In this document: piece by piece, positions 1-11,726 of the stretch
Layout: each line of letters starts with the position of its first letter
Numbering within the stretch: the stretch's first letter is position 1
NCBI GenBank assembly: GCA_963383645.1
Contig: OY726557.1
Span: 128,678,103 to 128,742,102, forward strand
Origin: Muscardinus avellanarius
Taxonomy: Eukaryota > Chordata > Mammalia > Rodentia > Gliridae
Length of the DNA: 64,000 nt
Direction of reading: 5' to 3'
Made by a program: the position numbers and the translations under genes
Notes under the pieces: model-generated
Databases searched by the model: none
What the model saw: the letters and a program-made list of their open reading frames with translations, nothing else
What the model was told of the DNA's origin: nothing

Positions 1-904
1 GTTCTTACAGATCAAAACTAAGATTTATGGACTCTTACATTATTGCATTTCCATATCATCGGTGATTCTACTTTTGCATTATGTAGTGAAATGCAGGCAG
101 TGCTTACCATATTTTAGTCTAAAACTGAGCATTTAATGTAAAGTCTTTATATTCATTAAAGAGCATTTAATCTCTACATGAAAAATCTACACTTAGACAT
201 ACAGAAAGAAAGATCACCTTTTGTGATTAATTATTTTCATGGAAAATGACCTTTTCCCCACATGTGTGAGTAAAAATCGTTTAAAGAGAGAGACGGGTTG
301 ATATGGAGAGTTTAAATTCCATCTTAGAGCATTACATTTAATGCAGGTTTTTTTTTTTTAATTTTGATTGCTAGTTTGAAGAAAATCCACCAGGTGTTGC
401 TGTAACACTGTTCAATTCCAGTGCAGTTTTCTTACTGGCAAGATGGTCTGAAGCTGCTGTGTGGTCTAGACTTCTGTTTGTGAACTCTGCACTCTCAAAG
501 AAGGACTCTGTCTCAATGGGAACTCTTGTAATTTTCAAGAAAAGCTGATAAGTTAGGGCATTATCTGAATTCTTGATATTTTGGGATCTCCAGAGAAATA
601 AGCAATCAAGGTTCCAGGTAGCACACATTCTGGAAAAGCAATTTGGCAATGGCTTCCTAGTGATCTAACTGACACATGCTATGTCATAAAATTTCAGCCT
701 GTCCACTTGGTCATTAGTGCTCTTACTCCTTCAGCACCTCTGGGGACACAAGGATGTACTCAAGTCACCGGCTCTGCCTTGAGACTCTGCTCTGCCAAAC
801 TCAAAGGAATTTCAGAAAATATACAACTTTGTCAGAGCTAGGGTGATCACTCTCAAGTGCCACCATTTATTAATATTAGAAAATTCACTTTTCTTCTCTA
901 CCAC
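1..904. other. Non-coding, no assigned repeat
   Basis: No gene or known repeat recognised. A 92-codon antisense frame at 371-649 has no recognisable domain and no exon signals in context. A short T-run sits at 350-360. Confidence 0.6.
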
Positions 905-1022
905 CCAGTTTTCTTAATTTCCCAAAGTGAAATGACAATAACCCCTACCACAAAGGATTGCTGTAAAGACAAATGATGAAATATATATGAGAATATTTGA
1001 TAAAACATGCTGTGCTATACAA
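905..1022 (+). mobile_element. MIR SINE fragment (old)
   Basis: The run from tttcttaatttcccaaagtg through gaaatgacaataacccctacc to the gattgctgtaaag segment follows the MIR order 'tttcctcatctgtaaaatggg ... ataatagtacctacc ... gttgttgtgagg'. It is strongly diverged, so this is a call from pattern rather than identity. Confidence 0.55.
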
Positions 1023-1040
1023 GTTTTTGCTTTTGCTTTC

Positions 1041-1240
1041 TGTGGTACTGGGTATTGTACCCAGGGGAATTCTAACTCTGAACTATACCCCAGCCCAATT
1101 TTATGTTTATTTTTATTTTGAAACGGGGTCTTTCTAGGTTAATGAGAGCCTCACTACTTGCTGAGGCTGTCCTCAACCTGAGATTCTTCTGTCTCAGCCT
1201 CCTAAGTACTAGAGTTACAGATGTATGCGACCATGTCTGG
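1041..1240 (-). mobile_element. B1-dID SINE, class D, minus strand
   Basis: Reads on the plus strand as ID half (ggtactgggtattgtaccca), A-rich linker reversed (attttgaaacggggtct), then reversed B1 half ending gcgaccatgtctgg. Both halves are present, with many substitutions, so this is an old copy. The 73-codon plus-strand frame at 1103-1324 lies inside it and is not a gene. Confidence 0.85.
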
Positions 1241-2285
1241 TTTATTTTTAATAATACTGCTTTTATCAGGATGAAGAATGGGTTTTATGTAAAGCTCATC
1301 TCAGTGGACCAAGCCATAAAGTGAGGGGCCTTGGTCGTTGTTCCCTCTGATCTACAGAGGCCTCTTTCCATTGTTTGCTTGTGTCTTCAGGTCAGGTCAG
1401 TGTGGAAGTTCATAGCTCATCTTTCTCACCAGTCTTGGCTGAACTCCACATGGCTGAGGGAGGGCAATATTTTACCAAAGTGTTTAGCATAACGTTTAGA
1501 ACATGGTAGCTCTTTCAAAAGTGTTTGTAGGATAAATACTGTTGAGTAAAGCACAATTCCACATTCTAAAGATAATATTGCTATTCTGTTGGTATGTTTG
1601 TTTCTAGAAGTTATTAAAAAAAGAGGACAGAGAAATATTCAGGCACCTGAAGGGAATCTGTTATCAGGTAATTCTACGGTACTCTCCTAATTTAATACAA
1701 ATCAATCAAGACGCATTTAAGGAGAATAAAATATGTTCAAGGTAATATATTGTGTGCTATGGAAAATAAAATGATTGTGTAACAGCTTTCCCTTTTCATT
1801 AAAAACTTGAATTACTGAAACAAGAAATACTGAGGAAAGAAAGTTAAGAACAAGTATTAAGAAGTGGATGGCAAAAGCAGCTTAAGCCCCAACCAAATTT
1901 CAAGCTTCCACATTGACGGTTTACAGCTGCATTCAGAATGGGCTCACCAGCCAGGGAACCATTTTCCAACCCCCTTTCAGATTAGATCATGCAATCAGTT
2001 CTGTTTCAATGCAAAATGAGAACAATGCACGTGTGTCATTTTGAGATCAAGGTGGGATGATCTCTTTTATGGACGCAGAAGAATCTATGGCCTTGGAGGA
2101 TATTATAAAGCACAATGAATTACCGCACAGAGGAAAGACATAGCAAATCTGCATGGGATACTGTCTTGAATAGGAAATAACCCTCTCCTGGGTCAAGCCT
2201 CTGAGATTTGGGGATGTATTTGTTATAGTAGCTAGCTAGCATCCTCCTAACTAATATGAAATGCAACAAGGCACTACATGAGTCT
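1241..2285. other. Non-coding, no assigned repeat
   Basis: No gene seen. 1465-1550 (gtttagcataacgtttagaacatgg) faintly resembles an L2 or MIR 3' end ('cttagcacagtgcctggcac') but is too diverged to call. The rest is unassigned AT-rich DNA. Confidence 0.55.
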
Positions 2286-2495
2286 TTTTTTTTTTTTTTG
2301 AGGTACTGGAAATAAAACCCAGGGGCTTTCTACCTCTGAGCTACACCCTCAACCCTCTTTTTTATTCTTTATTTTGAAACAGGGTCTCACTGAGTTGCAG
2401 AAGGCCTCACTAAGTAGCTGAGGCTGTCTATGAACTGCGATCCTTCTGTCTCAGGCTCCTGAATGCTGGAATTACAAGCATGTGCCACCACGCTA
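2286..2495 (-). mobile_element. B1-dID SINE, class D, minus strand
   Basis: Poly-T (2286-2299) represents the reversed A tail. It is followed by ggaaataaaacccaggggct (ID half), ttgaaacagggtctcactga (linker) and the reversed B1 half ending tgccaccacgctaagg. Full length, moderately diverged. Confidence 0.9.
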
Positions 2496-2792
2496 AGGAC
2501 CACATGATTCTTACATGGAAAAGACCACCATTCAATTCTTTGTACTCAGAAGAGGGAACAAAAACTTGTGCAATTGAGTGGGCTTTTGTAAAAAGAATTT
2601 GAACTAATCTTTATAGAGGAGGGAGCATACTCCATATAAAGAGAACTGAATGAGCAAAGATACCAGCATGGAGAGTGAAAACATACTAAGAAGGAAAAGA
2701 ATAGATGAATTGTGCTGTACTATCGAGACAGCCCTAGCTCCAACTGCCTCCACTAAGCATTTGATTACCCATTCTCATCTTTAGCTTGACAG

Positions 2793-2795
2793 TTC

Positions 2796-2827
<32 letters not shown>

Positions 2828-2910
2828 TTTCTTTCTTTCTTTCTTTCTTTCTTCCTTTCTTTTTCTTTCCCTTTCTTCCTTCCATTCTTTCTTTCTCCTT
2901 TTTTCTTTTT
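2793..2910. repeat. (TTTC)n microsatellite
   Basis: Imperfect CTTT/CCTT tract that abuts the minus-strand SINE on its right. It is best read as that SINE's reversed (GAAA)n tail. The 61-codon minus frame rich in Lys/Glu/Arg (2765-2950) is a translation of this tract, not a protein. Confidence 0.9.
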
Positions 2911-2924
2911 GTTTTGTTATTGTT

Positions 2925-3118
2925 GTGCTTGAGGTTGGACACAAGGGCATTCTACCACAGAGCTACACTCCCAGCCCTATTTCAGTTTTATTTTGAAACA
3001 GGGTCTGGCAAGGTTGATGAAAGCCTCACTATTTGCTGAGGCTGTCCTCAAACCTGAGATCCTCCTACATCAGCCTTCCAAGTACTAGGATTATAGACAT
3101 GTGCCATCATCCCCTGCT
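2925..3118 (-). mobile_element. B1-dID SINE, class D, minus strand
   Basis: Reversed ID half (gaggttggacacaagggcat) followed by ttgaaacagggtctggcaag and a reversed B1 half ending gtgccatcatccc. Its tail is the preceding TTTC tract. Confidence 0.88.
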
Positions 3119-3544
3119 GACACTTATCTCTAAGATATTATGGGACTTAAGATCTACTGCAGTCAGTTTTCTTATTATATCAATCAGATATTCATTCTCC
3201 TAAAAAAAAGCCAGCTTCAAATGCAAAAGCCTCAGATCTTGCCAGCTGCATAGGAACATGCAGCACTTGTTCAAATCTTATTTCTCATTAACAATTTCTG
3301 TTTCACTTAGAGTTCAATGAGACCTGAGTATGAAACCTCATAATCATTTGTTGAAGCCAGGATGTAACAGGTGTATCCTGTTTTTAAAGCTTTTTTTTAG
3401 AGCTGGTATCAAGGGTTGATGAATTTTGTAACTATTTCATGCATGTTTTATTCCTCATCTATGAGGACTAACATGACATAGTACTTGTCTTTGTATTCCT
3501 TTCAACCACAATCAAAATCCTAATGGTAACAGAAACATAGACTT

Positions 3545-3742
3545 AGCAGGGCATGGTGGTGCACGCTTATAATCCCAGCATTTGGAAGGCTGAGACCTGA
3601 GGATAGTGGTTCTCGGACAGCCTCAGCTACTTAGTGAAGCTCTCTGCAATTTAATGAGGCTCTATTTCAAAATAAAGAAAAAAATAGGGCAGGGGGTGTA
3701 GCTTGGAGGTAGAATGCCCCTGGGTTCCATCTCCAGTACCAC
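3545..3742 (+). mobile_element. B1-dID SINE, class A
   Basis: Starts gcagggcatggtggtgcac, has ctcggacagcctcagctact and ends gggttccatctccagtacc. A likely target-site duplication agaaacata is at 3531-3539 and 3861-3869. The purine tract between the SINE end and the right copy is therefore the SINE tail. Confidence 0.92.
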
Positions 3743-3864
3743 AAAAGAAGAAAGAATGAAAGAAAGAAGAAAAAAGAAAGAAAAAAGAAAGGAAAGAAGG
3801 AGAGGAGAAGAGAAGAGAAGAGAAGAGAAGAGAAGAGAAGAGAAGAGAAGAGAAGAGAAGAGAA
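3743..3864. repeat. (AGAAG)n polypurine tail
   Basis: All-purine tract: irregular GAAA at first, then about a dozen near-perfect AGAAG pentamers. It lies between the class A SINE and its right target duplication. The Ser/Phe/Leu-rich and Lys/Glu-rich frames over it are low-complexity artefacts. Confidence 0.92.
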
Positions 3865-3944
3865 ACATACAGGTTACAAGAGGATATGATGGCATCGCTC
3901 ATGTAATTTGGAATCCTGATTTTGTATTTGGGTCATTTATCTTG

Positions 3945-3960
3945 CTCTTGTTGTTGTTCC

Positions 3961-4003
<43 letters not shown>
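3945..4003. repeat. (TTG)n microsatellite
   Basis: About 16 GTT units with one early interruption (ttgttgttcctgttgttg). Confidence 0.95.
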
Positions 4004-5963
4004 GATAACCAAAGACTCTTAAGTTATGCATCTATTCAAAAATAGTCAACAGTAAACCATCAGAGACCAAAATCCTATAAAATGTTAAATTAGCTATCTC
4101 TTTTTTGTTGCAAGTGACAAGCCAGCCTAAGAAAAATAAAAGGTAATGAGGATGGCAAAATTTCTACAAAATCCAAGAAGACTAGATTTTCATGAACAAG
4201 TGAATGACCCAAAATTTTCTCCCCATCCATTTTTCTGCTTATTCTTATTTTATGTGCAGAGTCCTTTTCTCAAGATTTTTGTACACAAATAACTACTACC
4301 AAAAGATCTCAAGTTTATATTTCAATTCAAGAAAATAGGCAAATTATTCTGAGTTGAAGTCTTCCGGTTCCTATTCCAAACACAAGGACAATAATCTGAT
4401 TGGGAAGATGTAAGCACATTGTATATAGTGGAATTGGGGAATTCATGAAAAAGATGGAGAGAAACCTGAAATGGTGAGCATGTAAGATAGACAAAATGTG
4501 CTAACTGACTTATACAAGGAAACACAAAACCATTCAATGCAGAAAAGAGAACAGCAGGCCTAGTGGTCAGGCAGTTTTCCAGGAAATAGAGTTACTTAAT
4601 GGAAGAGAAAAGATAGGAACTAATGTCTTAATCCAGTATTAGTAGCTCTTTGTTTAATATTTCTTGTCATTTCAATCCACAAGAGAGATAGTCTTAGTCC
4701 CTGAAACCATTCTAAGTGAGAATCTATTTCAAAAGTTCAACTCTTGAAATGTATTCTCCCCAGAGATTCTAAATATCAACCTCCAGGGTCATTTTCGAAA
4801 ATTATTTTTTCCTAGACACCATTCTTCTCCTTTCTTCTTTACACAGACACTGTGCATATTGGTGCTGCAGATGGCCTCCTGTCAAAACGATCTCCTGCTA
4901 GAGTTGTCAAAGCAGATGCCAATTTGTACAGTTTGCTACAGATGATGCTTTGGAAGGGAAAGTGACATTCATCACTGGGTTGAATTCACACCGCCGAAAT
5001 TTGTTAAAAACAAACAAAAAAAAATGAATGAATCCCAAGAGTTAGCCCTAGTTTGCCATCTTCCAGGGTTCAGATTTGCCAGATCCACCAAAGAGTAGAT
5101 GAAACAGCAATTTAATTAGTAAAGTTGACATTTCTATCTCAGCTTTAGTCATGATGAGTGACATCTTAAAGAGTCTGAACCCCAAAGCTTAGATTGTCTC
5201 TTTAAACTTTATCTTCTGGAGAGAATTGATTAGTTGAATGTAATTTGTTGAATTCTACATAACTTGTGTACTTAAATAACAGTGAAATCACTCTAGGCCA
5301 GAACTGTCCACGGTATTCCTAGAGACATTTTAGACCAGAGGAATTGTTGCTCTCAGAAGCCAGTCTTCTACAATTCCAGAAACAGAAACTCAGTATTAAC
5401 TAGGAGCATGAAAACGTGGCCAGTTCTCCCAAATCCAATTGCCTCACATGGTTGGAATTTGAATTGTGGCCAAAGGGTGTACTTTGATCCCAAAAGTAAC
5501 ATCACTCAGACCAGATTTTGAGATAAATACAGTTTGTTATTACTCAGTAGTAATAACAAATGGAATGAATCAAGAAAAAACATTTCATACATATCTAATT
5601 TGGTGGCAATGGGTACTCTGGTAGCCAGCTTTTCTTTAGGGTGGATGAATTAGTTCATGGTGTTTTTTTTTTTCATTGCTAATCACCAGGTCTTTTCTTA
5701 TCTAATAACAAAGCTAATGGCATTAGATATAAGAAAATCAAGTAGATTGAAATCTAATTTTATCACTATTTTGCAATTCAAAAAGTTATGTGATCTCTAT
5801 AAAATGAGCTCTTAAAGAAAAATCCTTTTATGGTTATGAAATATGTTCATCTCAGAAAATCCTGAAAATGAAGTGAAATAAAAACTAAGAAAAGAAGTAC
5901 CCACAATCACCAGCCTCAGGAATAATCACTGGTTATATTTGGAGTATTACCCCATTCATTTGT
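4004..5963. other. Non-coding, no assigned repeat (about 2 kb)
   Basis: No frame over 71 codons, no SINE and no recognisable transposon. The stretch 4850-4990 is slightly richer in GC. Only short poly-A and poly-T runs (5010-5020, 5660-5672) break the sequence. Confidence 0.6.
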
Positions 5964-5975
5964 GTCTGTGTGTGT

Positions 5976-6069
<94 letters not shown>
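5964..6069. repeat. Compound (TG)n(AG)n microsatellite
   Basis: TG/TA-interrupted dinucleotide tract (to about 6020) that switches abruptly to a pure AG tract. Not adjacent to a SINE. Frames reading Cys-Val or Arg-Glu repeats here are artefacts. Confidence 0.95.
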
Positions 6070-6074
<5 letters not shown>

Positions 6075-7744
6075 GAGAATATGGAGACATTGTCTTTCTC
6101 CTGTCATTTTCTTGCACAAGTAAAGAATTTTAAGAAATCTAGAGATAGTGAATGCTGACCAAAAGAAATGGTTATTTGGGAATAATTTATTCTAAAAAGG
6201 TCTATAAATTATAAAACCCTTACAAGCAGCCTAGTTCTAACCTTCAAGATGAGAAAGATGTAACAGCCAGAAATACAAAGGATGGATCAGAGCCTACAAA
6301 CGGATAGAAGAGAGATATTAAAAGACAAAGGGATTCTTTGATGCAAAAGAAATTCTTGATGCCTTACCTTGTGGACTCAGTATAATTTGAAAGACAAACT
6401 TCATCTAAAAAATAAATGATTTTGATCATCTTCTGGGCCCAGCAGTCATGTGCACTTGTCTAAAAGTATGTTTATTTGTTTGTTTGTTTTTTCCTTGTCA
6501 GAGGCTGAGCTAGCAGTTGTGCTTTCAAGTGTTATTAGCCTAAGATATGTGTCACACATATCCTAAAATCAGAACTACATTCCAAAAATATTTCTAGCTT
6601 TTTAAAACTAAATATTATATGATAAGCATTGTTGAATTAAATGTCTTTGCAATATGATTTTGCTCATGACTGAATCATAGTTCAATAAGTGATGCAGTCT
6701 AGTATGATCTTTTCATGTTGATTTCAATGTTAACATTTGTTTTTCAATTATAGACAAATATACAAAATACAGTGCTTTGGGGGTTGTGTTTTCTTTATAG
6801 TAGCTTCCTAGAAGAGGGACTTGGGGATCAAATGCTAAGAACATATTTTAAAATTCTCCGTAAATATTACTAATTTTTTTTGCAGAAAATACAAGTACAT
6901 TCTCATTTTCTTCATTCTCATATATTTGTAAGTTTGGATTAGATCATTGATCATTTTGCCCACCAAATCGGATTCTTAAAAACACACCAAAAAATGATAA
7001 ATGCACCTCAGCTGTAATAATTTTAAACAGTATTATAGCCTGCTGAAAATTCACCTTACTATCTGAAAGAAAAGAGGCAGAAGTAATGAGCTAGTGAAAC
7101 ACACTGACCAGGCAATTGTGATTTATATTTACAATAAAGAGTTCACTTTCTATGAATATATTTGCTCAAACACTGGATCCATTGGCAACCATGTAGACCT
7201 CACCACTGGGGGCAACATCATGGCCTTCTGGAAGATTCAGTGAGTATTTGCCTGCGGCCCTTAGGCATGACAACCTCATAATCCACATCCATTTTATTTG
7301 CCCTGCATTTCCATCAATCAGGCTGAACACTCTCTCAAATCCCTTTGTATTACTCCAGGAAACACAGTAGAAGAGAACCATCTCTGGTTGCTTGTTTACT
7401 GTAGCAAATATAGCTAAATAGGTAAAATATTTTTTTAGAAAGTTATGACAATATATTTGAGAATAGATGACTAAAATAAAGGGAAAGGCTTAAGATCTGT
7501 GTATGTGTCAGAAAATATTTCCTTGCATACAAAAGAATTATTTTTGAAATTGGCTCCCCAGGGAAAAGAAAATCCCATTGCTTAGGACGATTGAAATGAG
7601 ATTCTTAAGAACAATTCCTTATTCTCAGATGCTGAGACTTAGGTAACGAATACCATAATTCTTTCTCCCTTATTCACAAAAAGACCTCTCAAAAGAAACT
7701 AAGAAATTTGTTCGACATTTTTAACCCCAAAGTTGATTTAAAAT
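6070..7744. other. Non-coding, no assigned repeat
   Basis: No gene recognised. A 71-codon minus frame (7166-7381) sits in a slightly GC-richer patch (7160-7380) but has no domain I know and no upstream exon. A (TTTG) run is at 6472-6488. Confidence 0.55.
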
Positions 7745-7928
7745 CCCAGGCATGATGGCACATGCTTATAATTCCAGTACTTGGGTTGCAGGTTTACAGT
7801 CAGCCTCAGAAATTTAGAAAGTCCCTCTACAATTTAGTAGGAATCTATTTCAAAATTTAAAAATATGGCTGGGATGTACATAAGAGGTAGAATATCCCTG
7901 GGCTCAATCCCCACTATCACAAAAAAAG
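7745..7928 (+). mobile_element. B1-dID SINE, class D
   Basis: Begins cccaggcatgatggcacatg and ends ctcaatccccactatcac plus a short A run. Both halves are eroded, with internal deletions in the B1 half. Confidence 0.82.
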
Positions 7929-7963
7929 TTGCTTTAAAGTGCATAAAGTAGGCTGTTGTGGAA

Positions 7964-7967
<4 letters not shown>

Positions 7968-8013
<46 letters not shown>

Positions 8014-8126
8014 CAGACAAATGTAACAAACATCCCACATACTAACAGATCTAGTGTTTTGCATTAGCTCATTAAATTCTCCTTCCATTATGAATAGCCG
8101 TGTGTGTGTGTGTGTGTGTCTGTGTG
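7968..8126. repeat. Two opposed dinucleotide tracts: (CA)n then (TG)n
   Basis: (CA)n at 7968-8011 and (TG)n at 8100-8126, separated by about 90 bases of unique sequence. They are complementary, so the pair could form a long imperfect stem. Confidence 0.92.
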
Positions 8127-8610
8127 TTCTCCTCAGTAATGCATTATTAATATATTAGATATAATATAATTGAGGGAGAAAATAGAGCAAAGGGTAATGT
8201 GTCCCCAATCCTGGTTTATCCTGGCCTAACTTCCATGTATGCTGCTTGCTCCTACTTCAATCATTTTCTTTGAAATAGCATTGTTTAAAGGTGAAAATTA
8301 CTAAATCAATTATTTCATAACCTAGGACTGGATATTAAAGTTTCTTCCATGATAAATGTTAATAATTCAGATGTTAAATATAGATGTGGAAGTTTTTTTA
8401 CTTTTTCTTTCAAAGATGCATTTCTAAAATCAATCTGAGTTTCCCTTGCTGGACTTAAACTTCCACGAATGCATAAAAAACCTTCAAAATTCCACACTGA
8501 AAACCGTTTGCATTTGGCTTATCCATACCTGAACAAAGGAAAACCAGCACAGTTCTTTTGTCTTCTGAGTAGACTAGTTTCCCATGAGGTTTCCTGTCTT
8601 CTCCATGCTT
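8127..8610. other. Non-coding, no assigned repeat
   Basis: AT-rich sequence with no recognisable gene or repeat. The frames here are short and run on into the simple repeat to the right. Confidence 0.6.
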
Positions 8611-8684
8611 GGTTTTGTTTGTTTATTTGTTTGTTTGTTTGTTTGGTTGGTTGGTTGGTTGGTTGGTTGGTTGGTTGTTGGTTC
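8611..8684. repeat. Compound (GTTT)n(GGTT)n microsatellite
   Basis: Tetranucleotide tract that starts as GTTT with one TATT unit and becomes pure GGTT from about 8645. The change is a single T-to-G step in the unit. Frames of Val-Cys-Leu-Phe or Gly-Trp-Leu-Val are artefacts. Confidence 0.93.
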
Positions 8685-9030
8685 TTTTGTTTCTTTCTCT
8701 ACCTTTCTTCTTTTCTTCTTTCTTATCCTGGGATTTCTGTCATTCTTTTCCATTTTTTCTCCTTTTTTTTTCCTTCAAATCTCTCTCTTTTGAGCTCTGT
8801 AGACAATTCTAACATTGAGAATTCCTGGTTCAAGATCTGAGTCTGAGACTGGCCCTAGAGAGTGCTGTTTCTGTCACCCAATTCCAAGCTGTTTTGAGGC
8901 CATTTGAGTTTCCCCATTCTGTTTTTGTATATGTCTTTTTTTCCCAGGTTCATAAAAGTTATGCAAAGTATTCTGAACCTCTTTTTCTCAAATGTCATGA
9001 GGTCAAATTAAAATTTTTTAAAGTTCAGGA
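8685..9030. other. Pyrimidine-rich and unassigned DNA
   Basis: 8690-8790 is T/C-rich without a clean repeat unit. The remainder is unassigned. No gene seen. Confidence 0.6.
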
Positions 9031-9158
9031 AGTAGCAGGGTGTGGTGGCACATGCCTGTAATCCTAGTAGTTGGGTGGCTGAGACAGGAGGATCGCAGGT
9101 CCTAAGCAACTTATGGAGTCCCTCAGCAACTTAGGAAAAGTCTGTTTCAAAATAAAAT
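9031..9158 (+). mobile_element. B1 half of a SINE, lacking the ID half
   Basis: Starts gcagggtgtggtggcacatg, carries tgtaatcctagtagttggg and ctgagacaggaggatcgc, and ends at gtctgtttcaaaataaaat. The ID half expected next is missing and L1 3' sequence follows directly. Confidence 0.85.
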
Positions 9159-9159
9159 A

Positions 9160-9450
9160 TTATAGAGACTTTAGATAATGGAGGGAAAATCTCAGTGAAG
9201 CAAAAAAGATGGTCTTGGGGCGAATGGAGAAGAAGAATTAATAAAGGAAACACTTCTAATGACATAATGCACATATGTGAAAACAGCAATGCCAATCTCA
9301 ATATCTGTATAGGGAAGGGGGACACTGGAGAGGGTGCCCGGAGAAAACTCACCAACTACTGTGTGCACGTGTCACTATCACAATAAGCTACATTATAATG
9401 TAAGACTCTAAGACTATAATGTACCAATAAAAGTATTAAAACACATTGGA
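9160..9450 (+). mobile_element. LINE-1 3' UTR fragment
   Basis: The order of blocks (agataatggagggaaaatct, a G-rich patch near 9310, gtaagactctaagactataa, gtaccaataaaag, A-rich end) parallels the 3' UTR of the better copy at 53728-54045. The 74-codon minus frame and the 63-codon plus frame over it are incidental. Confidence 0.7.
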
Positions 9451-9455
9451 AAAAA

Positions 9456-9899
9456 GAAAGCTATTAATATCTACTGACTTATTTAATGTGAAGCTCTCTT
9501 AAGAACATACACTTTGAGCACAATACAACGTGGCCTTGTGCATACCACAGTGCAAATGTAGCCCTGGGCCAACTCACTCCTACTGAATTTCCCTTACTCG
9601 TCTCATGAATTGAATCGGTGTCATCAAGTTAGACTTATAAAAGATAAATTCAGAAAAAGAAAATAAAGAAACATAGGAAACTCCTGTGCTCAGATACTCT
9701 TCCTCCCTATCTGTTTTTGGGTATCAGTGAGTCCTTCCCTTGCAAAAAAGGAGATAAGGGATGAACCTCGGTAAGAAACTTATGGAAGGTCCCTCACACC
9801 TGCTTTAGTACTAGATAGTGACTCTCCTCCTACCTTGCCTGTCAGCTTTTTGAAGGATCCCAATTTTGCACTTTTCTTTGTATTTCCTGGATATGCTGG
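9456..9899. other. Non-coding, no assigned repeat
   Basis: No gene or repeat recognised. Composition becomes GC-richer from about 9780, leading into the LTR-like segment. Confidence 0.55.
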
Positions 9900-10370
9900 C
9901 ATCTTTCCTGGGCTCCTGCTGAGCCACTCTCCACTTGTCCTATCATGGTGTATCTGGGGTAGGGGGGAGGCAGACCCAGATGTGCAGCATCCTCCAGCCC
10001 TGGTTTCTGGCGGAGCTCTGCCCTGCGAGGCAGCCTGGGAGACCCAGGAGGAAACTTCGGTTGGGGAGGTTATTTCCCCCATCCCCTTTCCAGTAGGTCA
10101 TCCTAGGACCACCACAGCATCTTCCTCTTGGAGGCAGGTACTGCTGTCAGGAAGACTCTTCTAGCTCTCTCTGGAGTCAGGTAACTGCTTCTTCACCCTT
10201 AGCACAGGCTTGATAATGGCCCCCTGATGTTGTCAGCACCAGTGTCTCTCTTAAATTTTCCAAATCTTTCTTGTGTCACATGCCCTTGAAAATAATCAAT
10301 TTATTAAACCCTCTTCAAATTACTAAATTTTTTAGAACACTATCTATTCTTTGGGGGGGGGCTGGCTGAT
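9900..10370 (+). mobile_element. Putative ERVL-type (MLT2-like) solo LTR
   Basis: GC-richer than its surroundings. Blocks such as ggcggagctctgccctg, ctgctgtcaggaagactctt, caatttattaaaccctcttc and the terminal ctggctgatactctg resemble an old mammalian ERVL-class LTR ending '...ccctgactgatac'. No internal retroviral coding sequence is present. The overlapping 109-codon (+, 9835-10164) and 100-codon (-, 9780-10082) frames lie mostly in it and are not genes. Family name uncertain. Confidence 0.45.
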
Positions 10371-10866
10371 ACTCTGAGTAGGATCAACTGACCTATCTAT
10401 TGATCTATCAATCTATGTAACTATCTAATGAAAATAATCTATGGTCTATATCAATATATGATGTTATCGCTCTTGAAACATTTATATAACCTTTTGTCAA
10501 AGTAAAAGGAACGATGTCAAAAAATTGTATAAATATCAGATCGCATATGTAATTGTATATATAGTTTCTATGCCTATATTAAAAGTTTTCTTTCTAAACC
10601 AAAAGATATATATATATTCAGGAAACTCTTCTATCGCTCTCTGAGAAATATCCACGTCTTTATTAATCCATTTTTGCTCCATCATCCCAAATGTGCAACA
10701 CCTATTTATGAAAACTTAAACTGAACAACAGGAGCCTATGGGAAACACATGAAACATATCCAAACCACAGTGAGATGCCTCATGGTTTAGGTTGAGAGAA
10801 CAAGAGGAATCTGGAATGGCGTCTATGTTTTTGTCAGAAATAACTGAGTTAAGAATAATGATATTA
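10371..10866. other. AT-rich, non-coding
   Basis: A degenerate (CTAT)n-like patch at 10390-10440 and a short (AT)n at 10605-10616. Otherwise unassigned. Confidence 0.6.
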
Positions 10867-11068
10867 GACAGGCATGGTGGCACACACCCGTAATCCCAGT
10901 CCTTGGGAGACTGAGACAGGAGGATTGCAGGTTTGAGACCAGCCTCAGCAACTAACTGAGGCCCTCCACAACTTAGTGAGAACCTGTATCAGATTAGAAA
11001 AAAAATGGTGCTGATAATATAGCTCAGAGATAGACTGCCCCTGAGCTCAATTCCCAGCATACACACAA

Positions 11069-11103
<35 letters not shown>

Positions 11104-11105
11104 AC
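10867..11105 (+). mobile_element. B1-dID SINE, class D, with (AAAT)n tail
   Basis: Begins caggcatggtggcacacacc, has gcaggtttgagaccagcctc and ends ctcaattcccagcatac. Followed by a (AAAT)n tail (about 11065-11105). Confidence 0.9.
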
Positions 11106-11726
11106 AAAAAAACAAACAGGAAATAGTATTCTGGACATTTAGGAAATTATGAGTTCTGTTTATGCCATGGTGAGTTGAGCATGCCCATTAGACATAAAGA
11201 ACATTAAGTAGACAATTGAGCATGCAGAGGACCGCAGACCTCTATTTTCTGGATCTGATCCTTTTAAATTGTACCATAGTGAGTAGAAACAAGGACACAG
11301 CACAAATCTTGACCCTCAGTGTAATTCCCTGTAGACTGCTGATTAGAGAATCTAAGAAAGCACTCTAGATTCAACCCTTTGAAGAGGGAGAGGATTTACT
11401 TTAATGAAATTCAATCTGACCCTGAATGTGGAAGACTTATTAAAGGCCTGAGTCACTTATTCTCATGCCAGCATGATGTGCGCTTGAATTCTCTGATTTC
11501 TATTTACCTCAATTAAAGAAAATTAGGCTACACGTCCAATATTTTGTTCTCCAAACTGGTCAGAGGCTCAAGATTAAAATCCTTTCCTTCCCAGAAATGC
11601 TAATCTTTTCATTACAAAAGTGGCATTTGCCCTCAATACATCTTGAGTCTTTAATGCCTAATCAATTGAAACTTATTGGGTTGGATTGTCTCATTGAACC
11701 TGCCTTGATGAAATGTACTCAGGAGT
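11106..11726. other. Unique non-coding DNA, possibly constrained
   Basis: No repeat recognised. 11380-11720 is CpG-poor and AT-rich, with several homeodomain-type TAAT cores (for example tgcctaatcaattgaaac). No open frame of note. Confidence 0.5.

Noticed and set aside
3651..4022. Ser/Leu/Phe-rich and Lys/Glu/Arg-rich open frames of 77-102 codons
   Set aside because: They translate the (AGAAG)n and (TTG)n tracts and a SINE tail; low-complexity artefacts.
7166..7381. Processed pseudogene in a 71-codon minus frame
   Set aside because: No recognisable parent protein and no A-tail or target duplication seen.
9780..10164. Overlapping frames of 100 and 109 codons as a possible GC-rich exon
   Set aside because: The block has LTR-like landmarks and open frames on both strands, which points to composition; no splice context or known domain.
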